Source of the DNA: Pseudomonadota bacterium | GTDB lineage: Bacteria > Pseudomonadota > Gammaproteobacteria > Xanthomonadales > Xanthomonadaceae | Length of the DNA stretch: 41,669 nt | Assembly: GCA_023419315.1 (NCBI GenBank) | Contig: JAEZYE010000008.1 | Span: 1-41,669 of the forward strand | Direction of reading: 5' to 3' | Part shown: positions 32,271-40,466 of the stretch, piece by piece | How positions within the stretch are numbered: position 1 is the first letter of the stretch | Layout: each line of letters starts with the position of its first letter | Position numbers and translations under genes: made by a program | Notes under the pieces: model-generated | What the model was told of the DNA's origin: nothing | Databases searched by the model: none | The model's input: the letters and a program-made list of their open reading frames with translations, nothing else

Positions 32271-33157
32271 GCCGCGCTCCGCGTGCGGCGGTACAGCGTG
32301 CGGCCGCAAGGCTGGATGACGTCCGCGGCGTGCAGGTAGTTTTCCGAATGCCCGGTGTAGAGCATGCCGTCGTCGGCCAGGTGCGGCACGAGGCGCGACA
32401 GGATGCCGCGCTGGGTGGGCTTGTCGAAGTAGATCATCACGTTGCGGCAGAACAGCGCGGTGAACGGGCCGGTCACGTCGTAGCGCGGCGCGAGCAGGTT
32501 GAGCGGGCGGAATTCGATCAGCTGCCGCAGCGCCGGATTGACCCGGCAGAACCCCTCGTGCTGGCCGGTGCCGCGCTGGAAATAGCGCCGGCGCAGCGCG
32601 TCATCCAGGCCGTTGATGCGGTCGAGGGAATAGATGCCGCGTCCGGCCGTGGCCAGCACCTGCGTGTCCACGTCGGTGGCGAGGATGCGCACCGGCGGCG
32701 TCAGCGTGCCGAACGCCTCGCAGGCGGTGATCGCCATCGAATACGGTTCTTCGCCGGTCGAAGCCGCGCACGACCACAGCTTGATCTGCGGCTCGTCCAG
32801 GCGCTGCTCCAGTTCCTGCCGCAGCCGGTCGAAATGATGCGGCTCGCGGAAGAAGGCGGTGAGGTTGGTGGTCAGTGCGTTGGTGAACGCCTGCCATTCA
32901 TCGCCACCGTCACGTTCCAGCTGGTCGAGGTAGTCCTTGAAGCTGCGCAGCCCCAGCGTGCGCAGGCGACGCGACAGGCGGCCGTACACCATGTCGCGCT
33001 TGCCGTCGGCCAGCGCGATGCCGACTCGCTCGCGAATCAGATCGCAGACGCGGCGGAAGTCGCGGTCGCCGAATTCGAATTCGCGGCCATGCGCGCGCGG
33101 TTCGGCGTCGGAATCCTTGGAGGGCTGGGCATCGCGTGGGCGTGACAGGACGGACAT
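32267..33157 (-). CDS. cheR: CheR, receptor methyltransferase (296 aa)
   Basis: The N-terminal helical domain (FRRVCDLIRERVGIALADGK, VYGRLSRRLRTLGL) is followed by the SAM-binding domain (KLWSCAASTGEEPYSMAI, ILATDVDTQVLATA, LFCRNVMIYFDKPTQR). CheR methylates receptor glutamates. The first 30 residues are polar and probably disordered. The large receptor directly upstream ends in DDWQEF, a CheR-tether-like C-terminus. It overlaps cheD by four bases. Confidence 0.96.
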   Translation of the reverse strand: MSVLSRPRDAQPSKDSDAEPRAHGREFEFGDRDFRRVCDLIRERVGIALADGKRDMVYGRLSRRLRTLGLRSFKDYLDQLERDGGDEWQAFTNALTTNLTAFFREPHHFDRLRQELEQRLDEPQIKLWSCAASTGEEPYSMAITACEAFGTLTPPVRILATDVDTQVLATAGRGIYSLDRINGLDDALRRRYFQRGTGQHEGFCRVNPALRQLIEFRPLNLLAPRYDVTGPFTALFCRNVMIYFDKPTQRGILSRLVPHLADDGMLYTGHSENYLHAADVIQPCGRTLYRRTRSAA

Positions 33158-33233
33158 CGGTTACTCATTCGGTAGAACGTTGATCCCGGCAGCGGACGCC
33201 GGAGCGCTCGCTGCCACGCATGCCGACCGCAGG

Positions 33234-35471
33234 TCAGAACTCCTGCCAGTCGTCTCCTTCCGACGCCAGCGCAGCCTCGACGATCGCGGCCGGCGTATTG
33301 CGCAGTACCGGCTTGGCGGACGCCACGGCCGGGGCCGCCTGCGGACGCGCGGCCGGCTTTGCCGGCTTCACCTGCATGGACTGTTCCAGTCGGAAAACCG
33401 ACACGGCTTCGTCCAGCACCTGCGCCTGCTCTTCCATGCTGCGCGCCGCGGCCGAAGCTTCCTCGACCAGTGCGGCGTTCTGCTGCGTGGTCTCGTCCAT
33501 CTGGGTGATGGTCTGGTTGACCTGTTCGATGCCGGTCGACTGTTCCTGCGAGGCCGCGGAAATCTCGGCCATGATGTCGGTCACGCGCTGCACCGAGGCG
33601 ACGATGTCGTTCATCGTCGTACCGGCCTGGTTCACCAGCTTCGAGCCATCGGCCACGCGGCCCACCGAATCGTCGATGAGGCCCTTGATTTCCTTCGCGG
33701 CGCTGGCCGAACGCTGCGCCAGCGTGCGGACTTCCGACGCGACCACGGCGAAGCCGCGGCCTTGCTCACCTGCGCGCGCGGCTTCCACCGCGGCGTTCAA
33801 AGCAAGGATGTTGGTCTGGAACGAAATGCCATCGATGACCGAGATGATCTCGGCGATGCGACGCGACGAGGCTTCGATGTCGCGCATGGTGGTGACGACT
33901 TCGCCCACGACCTGTCCGCCCTGCGAAGCCACCGAGGCCGCGCCGATGGCGAGCTGGTTGGCCTGGCGCGCGGAGTCGGCGTTCTGGCGAACGGTCGAGG
34001 TCAGTTCTTCCATTGACGCCGCGGTTTCTTCCAGGTTCGCCGCCTGTTGTTCGGTGCGGCGCGACAGGTCGGCGTTGCCCGAGGCGATTTCGCCGGCCGC
34101 GGTGTTGATGGCGGTGGAGGCGTCCTGGATGCGCGAGACGATGTCGGTCAGCTGCGCGACGGTGGCGTTGGCGTCGTCACGCATGCGGGCGAACACGCCG
34201 TGGAAGTCGCCTTCCATGCGCGCGGTCAGGTCGCCGCGGGCGATGGCCTGCAGCAGCGCCGACACTTCCGACAGATTGCCGTCGGTGGTCTCCATCAGGC
34301 CGTTGAGGCCGGCTACCATTTCGCGGAAGTCGTACTGGTAGCGCTCGACGTCGCCGCGGTGGCTGAAGTCGCCCACGGCCGCGGCGTTGGCGAGACGCTT
34401 GATTTCGTTGTTGATCGCCGAGAGGCTGGCCTTGGTCGCGTCCATGGCCTCGGTCAGCACGGCCTTCTCGCCGGGCAGGCGATCCATGTCCACGGACAGG
34501 TCGCCCACGGCGTAGCGCTGGGTGATCTCCACCAGCTTCATCTTCACCGCGATGTGCTGGGCCACCAGTTCGTTGGCTTCGCGCACCATGCGGCCGTAAT
34601 CGCCCGGGAACTGGCTGTCGTCCATGCGGTAGCTGATCTGGCCTTCGTGGTGGCGCGCGGCCATTTCCGACTGCGCGGCCAGCACGGCCTTCAACTGGTT
34701 CTGCATGCGCTGCATCGCGCCGAGCAGTTCGCCGACTTCGTCCTTGCGCGAGGTGTCGATGCGGCCGTCCAGCTTGCCGTTGGACACGTCGCTGGCCACG
34801 CGTACCGCTTCGCCAACGGCGCGAGCAATCGCGCGGGCAAAGAACCAGGCCAGCGCGAGGCCGCCGACAATGCCGGCCAGCAGCATGATCAGCGTCACGC
34901 TGCTGGAGGTCTTGAAGGTAGTGGAGGCGGCCTGTCCGGCTTCCGTCGATTGGCGGTTCACTTCCGCCAACAGGGTGGACAGCGATGCCGTCGCCTTGGC
35001 ATGCGCCTGGTAGGCGCCGCCGATGAAGGTGTCGATCGCATCGTCGTGCAGATCGAGTTCCAGCATTTCATTGACGTCCTGGTAGGACTTGTACGCGGCG
35101 TTCCAGTCCTTGACGAAGGCTTCGTACGCCTTGCGTTCCTGCTCGGTGGAGATCATCGGCTTGTAGGCGGCGATGTCTTTCTCGATGTCGGCGTTGATCC
35201 GGGCGGCGCGGTTGCGCGCATCGTCCTTCACCGCGTCGCTGGCGCGCACCATGGTGGTGAACAGCGCCGAGCGGTACTCGCCGAGCAGGCCGCGCAGCTC
35301 GCCGGCCAGGCGAACGGTGGGCAGCGTGTTGTCCACGGTCTGGCGGGTGACGCCGTTGAGCGAGTTCAGCCCGGCGAAGGACGAAATGCCCTGCACGAGC
35401 ATCAGCACGAGCACGATGCCGAAGGCGAGCATCATCTTCTGGGTCAGGCGGAGGTTCTGGATCCACTGCAT
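33234..35471 (-). CDS. methyl-accepting chemotaxis protein with four-helix sensor and poly-HAMP (745 aa)
   Basis: TM1 is at about residues 12-32 and TM2 at about 192-212, with a helical periplasmic domain between them of the 4HB_MCP kind. HAMP follows TM2, and further HAMP-like segments (KRLANAAAVGDFSHRG, LLQAIARGDLTARMEGDF) precede the signalling hairpin, whose tip is AVEAARAGEQGRGFAVVASE. The last residues DDWQEF resemble the NWETF pentapeptide that tethers CheR in enterobacterial receptors. AAAGGAA lies before the ATG. It is followed by cheR after 76 nt. Confidence 0.94.
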   Translation of the reverse strand: MQWIQNLRLTQKMMLAFGIVLVLMLVQGISSFAGLNSLNGVTRQTVDNTLPTVRLAGELRGLLGEYRSALFTTMVRASDAVKDDARNRAARINADIEKDIAAYKPMISTEQERKAYEAFVKDWNAAYKSYQDVNEMLELDLHDDAIDTFIGGAYQAHAKATASLSTLLAEVNRQSTEAGQAASTTFKTSSSVTLIMLLAGIVGGLALAWFFARAIARAVGEAVRVASDVSNGKLDGRIDTSRKDEVGELLGAMQRMQNQLKAVLAAQSEMAARHHEGQISYRMDDSQFPGDYGRMVREANELVAQHIAVKMKLVEITQRYAVGDLSVDMDRLPGEKAVLTEAMDATKASLSAINNEIKRLANAAAVGDFSHRGDVERYQYDFREMVAGLNGLMETTDGNLSEVSALLQAIARGDLTARMEGDFHGVFARMRDDANATVAQLTDIVSRIQDASTAINTAAGEIASGNADLSRRTEQQAANLEETAASMEELTSTVRQNADSARQANQLAIGAASVASQGGQVVGEVVTTMRDIEASSRRIAEIISVIDGISFQTNILALNAAVEAARAGEQGRGFAVVASEVRTLAQRSASAAKEIKGLIDDSVGRVADGSKLVNQAGTTMNDIVASVQRVTDIMAEISAASQEQSTGIEQVNQTITQMDETTQQNAALVEEASAAARSMEEQAQVLDEAVSVFRLEQSMQVKPAKPAARPQAAPAVASAKPVLRNTPAAIVEAALASEGDDWQEF

Positions 35472-35559
35472 GAAAAGATTCCTTTGAGCCGGGCGTCGCA
35501 GACGTCCGTTGTTCGGAGGAACGAAGACCGGCGCAGCCGCACTGCACCGGCCCGCTGCA

Positions 35560-35964
35560 TCAGCGCATCGACGCCAGCTTGAGATTGCTCGGCGAGGTGA
35601 CCACGATTTCCGCGCGCGAGCTGTCGCGCTGGATATCGCCGATCACGCACACATCCTTGCCTTCCAGCGTTTCCGGGGCCGGCTTGAACTTGCCGCGGTC
35701 TTCGCCCGGGATGCGCGCGGTGAAGGTGTGGCGCGGGAAATCGCCGCCCATGTACAGGAACGTCGGGGTGCCTTCGGAGTTTTCCGCGAAGCGCGCCTTG
35801 CCCACTTTTCCGCAGACCACGCCGGCGCGTCCGGCGAAGCGCACGGCCTTGTCGGCCGGGATGGCGTCGGTGATCTGGGACTGACCGACTGCGCGATCGG
35901 CCGGCACGAGCAGCGCAGCGGCGACGGTAACGGCAGACAGGGTCAGCAGGGACGCGATCTTCAT
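35560..35964 (-). CDS. secreted OB-fold-like small protein (134 aa)
   Basis: It has a signal peptide (MKIASLLTLSAVTVAAALLV, cleavage near residue 27). The mature domain of about 100 residues looks like an OB-fold of the kind found in small secreted proteins (VCGKVGKARF, FPRHTFTARIPGEDRGKF, LEGKDVCVIGDI, AEIVVTSPSNLKLA). Members are described as possible nucleic-acid or carbohydrate binders, but the role is unknown. It lies 88 nt upstream of the large receptor on the same strand and behind a FliA-like promoter, so it probably heads the receptor-cheR-D-B transcription unit. The frame is open upstream to 36297 without meaning. Confidence 0.72.
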   Translation of the reverse strand: MKIASLLTLSAVTVAAALLVPADRAVGQSQITDAIPADKAVRFAGRAGVVCGKVGKARFAENSEGTPTFLYMGGDFPRHTFTARIPGEDRGKFKPAPETLEGKDVCVIGDIQRDSSRAEIVVTSPSNLKLASMR

Positions 35965-36021
35965 GATGATGGGCTCCGTAAGAATTGAAAAAAGGACGCT
36001 CTGAGGCGCTTCCAAGGCAGG

Positions 36022-36048
36022 ACATCGGCGGGAGCGGGGGGATCTTGA
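36022..36048 (-). promoter_or_regulatory. FliA-like promoter of the OB-fold/receptor/cheRDB unit
   Basis: The minus strand reads TCAAGATC, 11 nt, GCCGATGT. The -10 differs from GCCGATAA at the last two bases. The predicted leader is about 50 nt to the ATG at 35964. Confidence 0.58.
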
Positions 36049-36143
36049 GCACGGAGCGCGGCGGGCCATCGTGATCGCGCAGCCGGTCACATTTTTCCGA
36101 AGCGCCGCGCGGCGCCCGGGCGGGGGGCGATGCCGCGTTGCGA

Positions 36144-37640
36144 TCAGGCCGCGGTTTCGGGCGAGAGCATCGTGGTCAGCACCCAGCCATTGTTGAAGCA
36201 GGTCTCGACGCCGCGCAGGCGCTGGCCGTCGTGGGTGACGACGGGGAAGATGCGCTTGGCTTCGCTGCGGCGCTGCGCCTGGATGTCGCGCAGCCATTGT
36301 TCGACATCGTCTACGCCCAGCGTCGGTCCGTAACCCTGCGCATGCACGTGGCGGATGATGTCGGCGAAGTGATCCACGCCCGGCGGAATCGCGTGCAGGC
36401 GCACGTAGGCTTCATTGGCCATCACCAGCCGATCATCGGGGTCGAACATCGCCACCGGCGTGTCGGCCACGTCGATGCCCTGCAGCAACTGCGACAGGAT
36501 GTCTGGATGACGCGGCGACAGCACCGGCCGCAGCGGTCCGGCGCGGCGCGGCGTGGCCGGCGCACCCGCGCCGCGCTCGGCAATGCGATCACGTCCGTCG
36601 TACTTGGCGCGGTAGAGCATCAGATCGGCATGGCGGATCCACGCGTCGGGCGTTTCAATGTCGTCCGACAACTGCGCCAGGCCGAAACTGGCGGTGATCA
36701 CGCGATGGCGCGACAGCGGCGACTCGTGCAGGCGCTGCTGCAGGCGGCGCACGACTTCAAGCGCTTCGGTCGAGGGCGTGTGCGGCAGCAGGATGCCGAA
36801 CTCCTCGCCGCCGTAGCGGCCGGGCACGTCGATGTCGCGCAGATCGGTGCGCAGCAGATCGGCGAAGCGGCGGATCGCGGAATCGCCTTCGGCATGGCCG
36901 TAGAGATCGTTGATCTGCTTGAAGTGGTCCAGATCCACCAGCACCAGCGTCGCTGGTTGCCGGGTACGGCGGCAGCGCGCGAACTCGGTACGCACGGTTT
37001 CTTCCCAGCGTCCGCGGTTGAACAGCCCGGACAGGCCGTCGTGCCAGCCGCGGCGTTCCAGCTCGGCGCGGCGCTTGCGCAGGTTCTCGATGACGTCGTG
37101 GCTGGTGTGCAGGATGCCCAGCGGCAACAGCAGCGCCATCGGCAGGGTGGCCAGCAGCGCCGGCACTTCCGGCCGCGTTTTCCAGTGGATGCCGAATACC
37201 AGCAGGCCGATGACCAACCCGCCCAGTTGCGCCAGCCAGGCGCGCGTGAGCAGTCGCAAGCCGCCGCCGATCATGGCGCACAGGTTGGTCACCGCCAGCA
37301 GGGTGAGGCAGGCCGGCAGGCTGAAATGCAGCATTGGCAGCGACGCGCCGACCACGCCGCATTCGACCAGCAAGGTGGTGGCTTCGGTGCGATTCGGATC
37401 GCGGCTGTGCAGGTAGCGCCACCACGCGATGTGCGGCCAGCTCAGCCCGAACATCAGCGTCAGCGCCCACTCCCATGCCGGTGCGCGCACTTCGTGCAGT
37501 ACGGGAAGCATCGCCAGCAACGCGAATGCGCAGGCCAGGGCACGCAGCAGGTACAACCGTCGCGGGAAGATCAGGTGCGGCGCCAACGGATAGTGCTTGG
37601 AGACGCGTGACAGGGGCGGCGAACCGCGACGCTCGTTCAT
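36144..37640 (-). CDS. MASE2-like membrane diguanylate cyclase with C-terminal PAS (498 aa)
   Basis: Residues about 20-180 have five to six hydrophobic segments and a basic start (FPRRLYLLRALACAF) like the MASE2 sensor of AdrA-type cyclases. The GGDEF domain (about 195-345) has an active-site GGEEF (277-281) and an inhibitory RxxD (268-271) five residues before it. A PAS-like domain (about 375-490) follows at the C-terminus, which is an unusual position. The protein should synthesise c-di-GMP with product inhibition. The ATG overlaps the stop of the upstream EAL gene (ATGA), so a synthase and a likely hydrolase are co-translated. Confidence 0.9.
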   Translation of the reverse strand: MNERRGSPPLSRVSKHYPLAPHLIFPRRLYLLRALACAFALLAMLPVLHEVRAPAWEWALTLMFGLSWPHIAWWRYLHSRDPNRTEATTLLVECGVVGASLPMLHFSLPACLTLLAVTNLCAMIGGGLRLLTRAWLAQLGGLVIGLLVFGIHWKTRPEVPALLATLPMALLLPLGILHTSHDVIENLRKRRAELERRGWHDGLSGLFNRGRWEETVRTEFARCRRTRQPATLVLVDLDHFKQINDLYGHAEGDSAIRRFADLLRTDLRDIDVPGRYGGEEFGILLPHTPSTEALEVVRRLQQRLHESPLSRHRVITASFGLAQLSDDIETPDAWIRHADLMLYRAKYDGRDRIAERGAGAPATPRRAGPLRPVLSPRHPDILSQLLQGIDVADTPVAMFDPDDRLVMANEAYVRLHAIPPGVDHFADIIRHVHAQGYGPTLGVDDVEQWLRDIQAQRRSEAKRIFPVVTHDGQRLRGVETCFNNGWVLTTMLSPETAA

Positions 37641-40246
37641 GATCCGCTGGCGTCGGCCAGTTCGGCCGCCGGCATCTCCACGTAGTCGTTGTTGGTCAGC
37701 CAGTGCTCCAGCGCGTTCGCCGGCAGCGGGGCCGAGAACAGGTAGCCCTGCAGCACCGGGAAGCCCTGTTCGGCCAGGAATGCGTGCTGTTCGCCGGTTT
37801 CCACGCCTTCGGCGACCACCTTCATGCTCAGGCTTTCACCGATGCGCAGCACCGATGTGGTCAACGTGCGCGCGATGGCGCTGCTGTCGATGTCGCGCAC
37901 GAAGCTCTGATCCAGCTTGAGTTCGTAGATCGGCAGGCGGTGCAGATGGCTCAGCGACGAATAGCCGGTGCCGAAGTCGTCCAGCGACAGGCGCACGCCC
38001 ATCACGTAGATCGCCTCGATGTTCTCCAGCACGTCCGGATTGGGATCGAGCATGACGCTCTCGGTGATCTCCAGGATCAGATCGTCCGGATTCAATCCAT
38101 GCACATCCAGGCAACTGGCGATCTGCAGGGACAGATCCGGGTCGCGGAAGTTGATCGCCGAGACGTTCACCGCCACGCGCGGCACCGGAACGCCGCGCGC
38201 ACGCCAGTCGGCCATCTGCGCGCAGGCATGTTCGAGCACCCACAGGCTGAGGTCGCCCATCAGCCCGCATTCCTCGGCCACCGGCACAAAATGCGAGGGC
38301 GGGATCGTGCCCAGTTCCGGATGTTCCCAGCGCAGCAGTGCTTCCACGCCGTACAGCGCGCGGTCGTTGCCGCCGCTGACCTGCGGTTGATAGTGCAGGT
38401 TGAACTGGTCGTTGATCAGCGCATCACGCATCGCCGTTTCCAGCGAAACGCGTTCCTGCGCGACGCGATTCATGTCGCCACTGAAGAAGCAGACGCTGCC
38501 ACCGCCATCGGACTTGGCGCGATACATCGCCATGTCGGCGTGGCGCAGCAGCAGGTCGATGTCGCGGCCGTCATCGGGATACATGGCCACGCCGATGCTG
38601 GCGCTGGGATGCAGCGTCATCGCGCCGGCGATGGTCGGGCGCGAGATCACGCCGAGCAGGCGTTCGGCCACGCTGGCGGCCTGCTCGGTCGTGCATTGCG
38701 GCAGCACCGCGACGAACTCGTCGCCGGCCTGGCGGCCGATCAGGTTCACGCCCGGCAGTTCTTCCACCAGGCGCGCGGCGATGTCGCGCAGCAGGCCATC
38801 GCCGGCGGCATGGCCCTGTGCTTCGTTGACCCGCTTGAAGCGATCCAGATCGATGAACAGAAGCGCCGCCGGACTGCCGAGCTGCGCGGCGCTCGCCAGC
38901 ACCTGTTCGGCCTTGGCGATGAACATGATGCGGTTGGGCAGGCCGGTCAGCGTGTCGTAGAACGCAAGCTGGTGCACGCGCTCGTTGGTCTGCTCGCGTT
39001 CCATCGCCAGCGCGCACAGATGCAGGCAGGTGTCGATCATGCGCAGATGCAGATCGTCGGCTTCGCGCGCATCGCGGTAGTAGAAGGACAGCGTGCCGAT
39101 CACGCGGCCGCCGCTGGACTTGATCGGGCTCGACAGGCACGCGCGCAGGCCGTGTTCAAGCAAGGGCTCGCGGTACGGCGCCATCAGCGGATCGGATTCG
39201 ATATCGGTGACGTGCACCGGTCGGCCGCGCCACGCCGCAGCACCGCAGGAACCCGTGCGCGGGCCGATCGCCAGGCCATCCAGCATCTGCAGCACGTTGG
39301 CCGGCAGGCTCGGCGCGGCCAGCGGATGCAGGCGGCCTTCGGTATCGACCGCGAGGATCGACGCCACGACTTCCGGCGCGACGCGCTCGACTTCGCGGCA
39401 GAGCATGGTCATGACATCGACCATCGGCGCTTCCCGCACCATGGCGTCCAGCACCTTGTGGTGCAGCACCTGGTGCGTCTTGGTCTGGGTGATGTCGGTC
39501 AGCACGCTGACGAGGCCGAGCGTGCGGCCGTCGTCGTCAAGCACCGGATTGACCGCGGCCGAGACCCAGATCGGGCGGCCGGCCTTCGTGTACAGCAGCA
39601 CTTCGGTCTGCAGGCCTTCGGTGCGCTGCACCGCGCGAGCGATGTTCTCGCCCAGCTGCGGGTCCGTGTGCGGGCCGGAGAGCACCTCGCTGGGCAGGCG
39701 CCCGCGCAGATCTTCCAGGTCGTAGCCGAGCATGCGGGTGAAACCGCCATTGACGTACAGCACGTGACGGTTCGGCGCGCTGACGAAGATGGCGTTGTCG
39801 CTCTTGTCCACCACCAGCGACAACTGGCGCATGCGTTCCTGCTGCACGCGGGCGTCGGTGAAGTCGCGCAGGAACAGTGTGTAGAAGCAGCGCTGCTGGA
39901 CCTGCACCTGCGACATCGACAGCGAAGCCGTCATGCGCGCGCCGTCGTGGCGTTCGAGCACGACATCGCGGTGCGAGCCCAGCCAGTGCGTGGCGCAGGC
40001 GTGGCCGGCCGGACGATCCAGGCCGACGGGGCAGGGCAGGAAGCGCGACAGATCCTGGCCCAGCGCCTCGCTGCGGCGCACGCCCCACAGATCCTCGGCG
40101 GCGTGGTTGAACAGGACGATGGTGTTGCGATCGTCGATCAGCAGCACGGCGTCGACCGACTGCTCCAGCGTCTGGAACAGCAGGTCGTACGCCTGATCCG
40201 CCGATGCCGACGCCTGCAGCAACGTGTTCATGGCCAGACGGGGCAT
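37637..40246 (-). CDS. PAS-PAS-GAF-GGDEF-EAL c-di-GMP protein, DosP-like (869 aa)
   Basis: PAS1 spans about 20-135, PAS2 about 140-260, GAF about 265-415, GGDEF about 425-590 with AGDEF (507-511), and EAL about 600-855 with intact GVEALLRW, LEITES, LDDFGTGYSS and VVAEGVET. The EAL motifs predict an active phosphodiesterase; AGDEF may be a weak or regulatory cyclase site. Domain order matches E. coli DosP, an oxygen-sensing enzyme. The PAS1 loop expected to carry the haem ligands is shorter here, so haem binding is uncertain. AGGAG lies 7 nt before the ATG, and a FliA promoter lies about 95 nt upstream. Confidence 0.9.
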   Translation of the reverse strand: MPRLAMNTLLQASASADQAYDLLFQTLEQSVDAVLLIDDRNTIVLFNHAAEDLWGVRRSEALGQDLSRFLPCPVGLDRPAGHACATHWLGSHRDVVLERHDGARMTASLSMSQVQVQQRCFYTLFLRDFTDARVQQERMRQLSLVVDKSDNAIFVSAPNRHVLYVNGGFTRMLGYDLEDLRGRLPSEVLSGPHTDPQLGENIARAVQRTEGLQTEVLLYTKAGRPIWVSAAVNPVLDDDGRTLGLVSVLTDITQTKTHQVLHHKVLDAMVREAPMVDVMTMLCREVERVAPEVVASILAVDTEGRLHPLAAPSLPANVLQMLDGLAIGPRTGSCGAAAWRGRPVHVTDIESDPLMAPYREPLLEHGLRACLSSPIKSSGGRVIGTLSFYYRDAREADDLHLRMIDTCLHLCALAMEREQTNERVHQLAFYDTLTGLPNRIMFIAKAEQVLASAAQLGSPAALLFIDLDRFKRVNEAQGHAAGDGLLRDIAARLVEELPGVNLIGRQAGDEFVAVLPQCTTEQAASVAERLLGVISRPTIAGAMTLHPSASIGVAMYPDDGRDIDLLLRHADMAMYRAKSDGGGSVCFFSGDMNRVAQERVSLETAMRDALINDQFNLHYQPQVSGGNDRALYGVEALLRWEHPELGTIPPSHFVPVAEECGLMGDLSLWVLEHACAQMADWRARGVPVPRVAVNVSAINFRDPDLSLQIASCLDVHGLNPDDLILEITESVMLDPNPDVLENIEAIYVMGVRLSLDDFGTGYSSLSHLHRLPIYELKLDQSFVRDIDSSAIARTLTTSVLRIGESLSMKVVAEGVETGEQHAFLAEQGFPVLQGYLFSAPLPANALEHWLTNNDYVEMPAAELADASGS

Positions 40247-40341
40247 GGGGAAACTCCTGCGGTCCCGGCGAGCGGGCGGGTGAAGCGGGAAGCGGTGGAG
40301 ATTGGGCTCATGCGCCGCCGAACGCGATCAGACGTAATCGA

Positions 40342-40368
40342 GTATCGGCCGCCTGTGGACACGCTTGA
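40342..40368 (-). promoter_or_regulatory. FliA promoter of the DosP-like/diguanylate cyclase operon
   Basis: The minus strand reads TCAAGCGT, 11 nt, GCCGATAC. TCAAG is an accepted -35 variant (as in enterobacterial fliC). The predicted start near 40335 gives a leader of about 90 nt. Confidence 0.72.
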
Positions 40369-40466
40369 GTCCGTTTCCGGACTCGAGCGGTCAATCTTCT
40401 GGGCGGTCTGTTGCGGCATGGCGTCATCCGGACGTCAGGGAAAACAAGGGGGAGGGAGCGGTCCGA

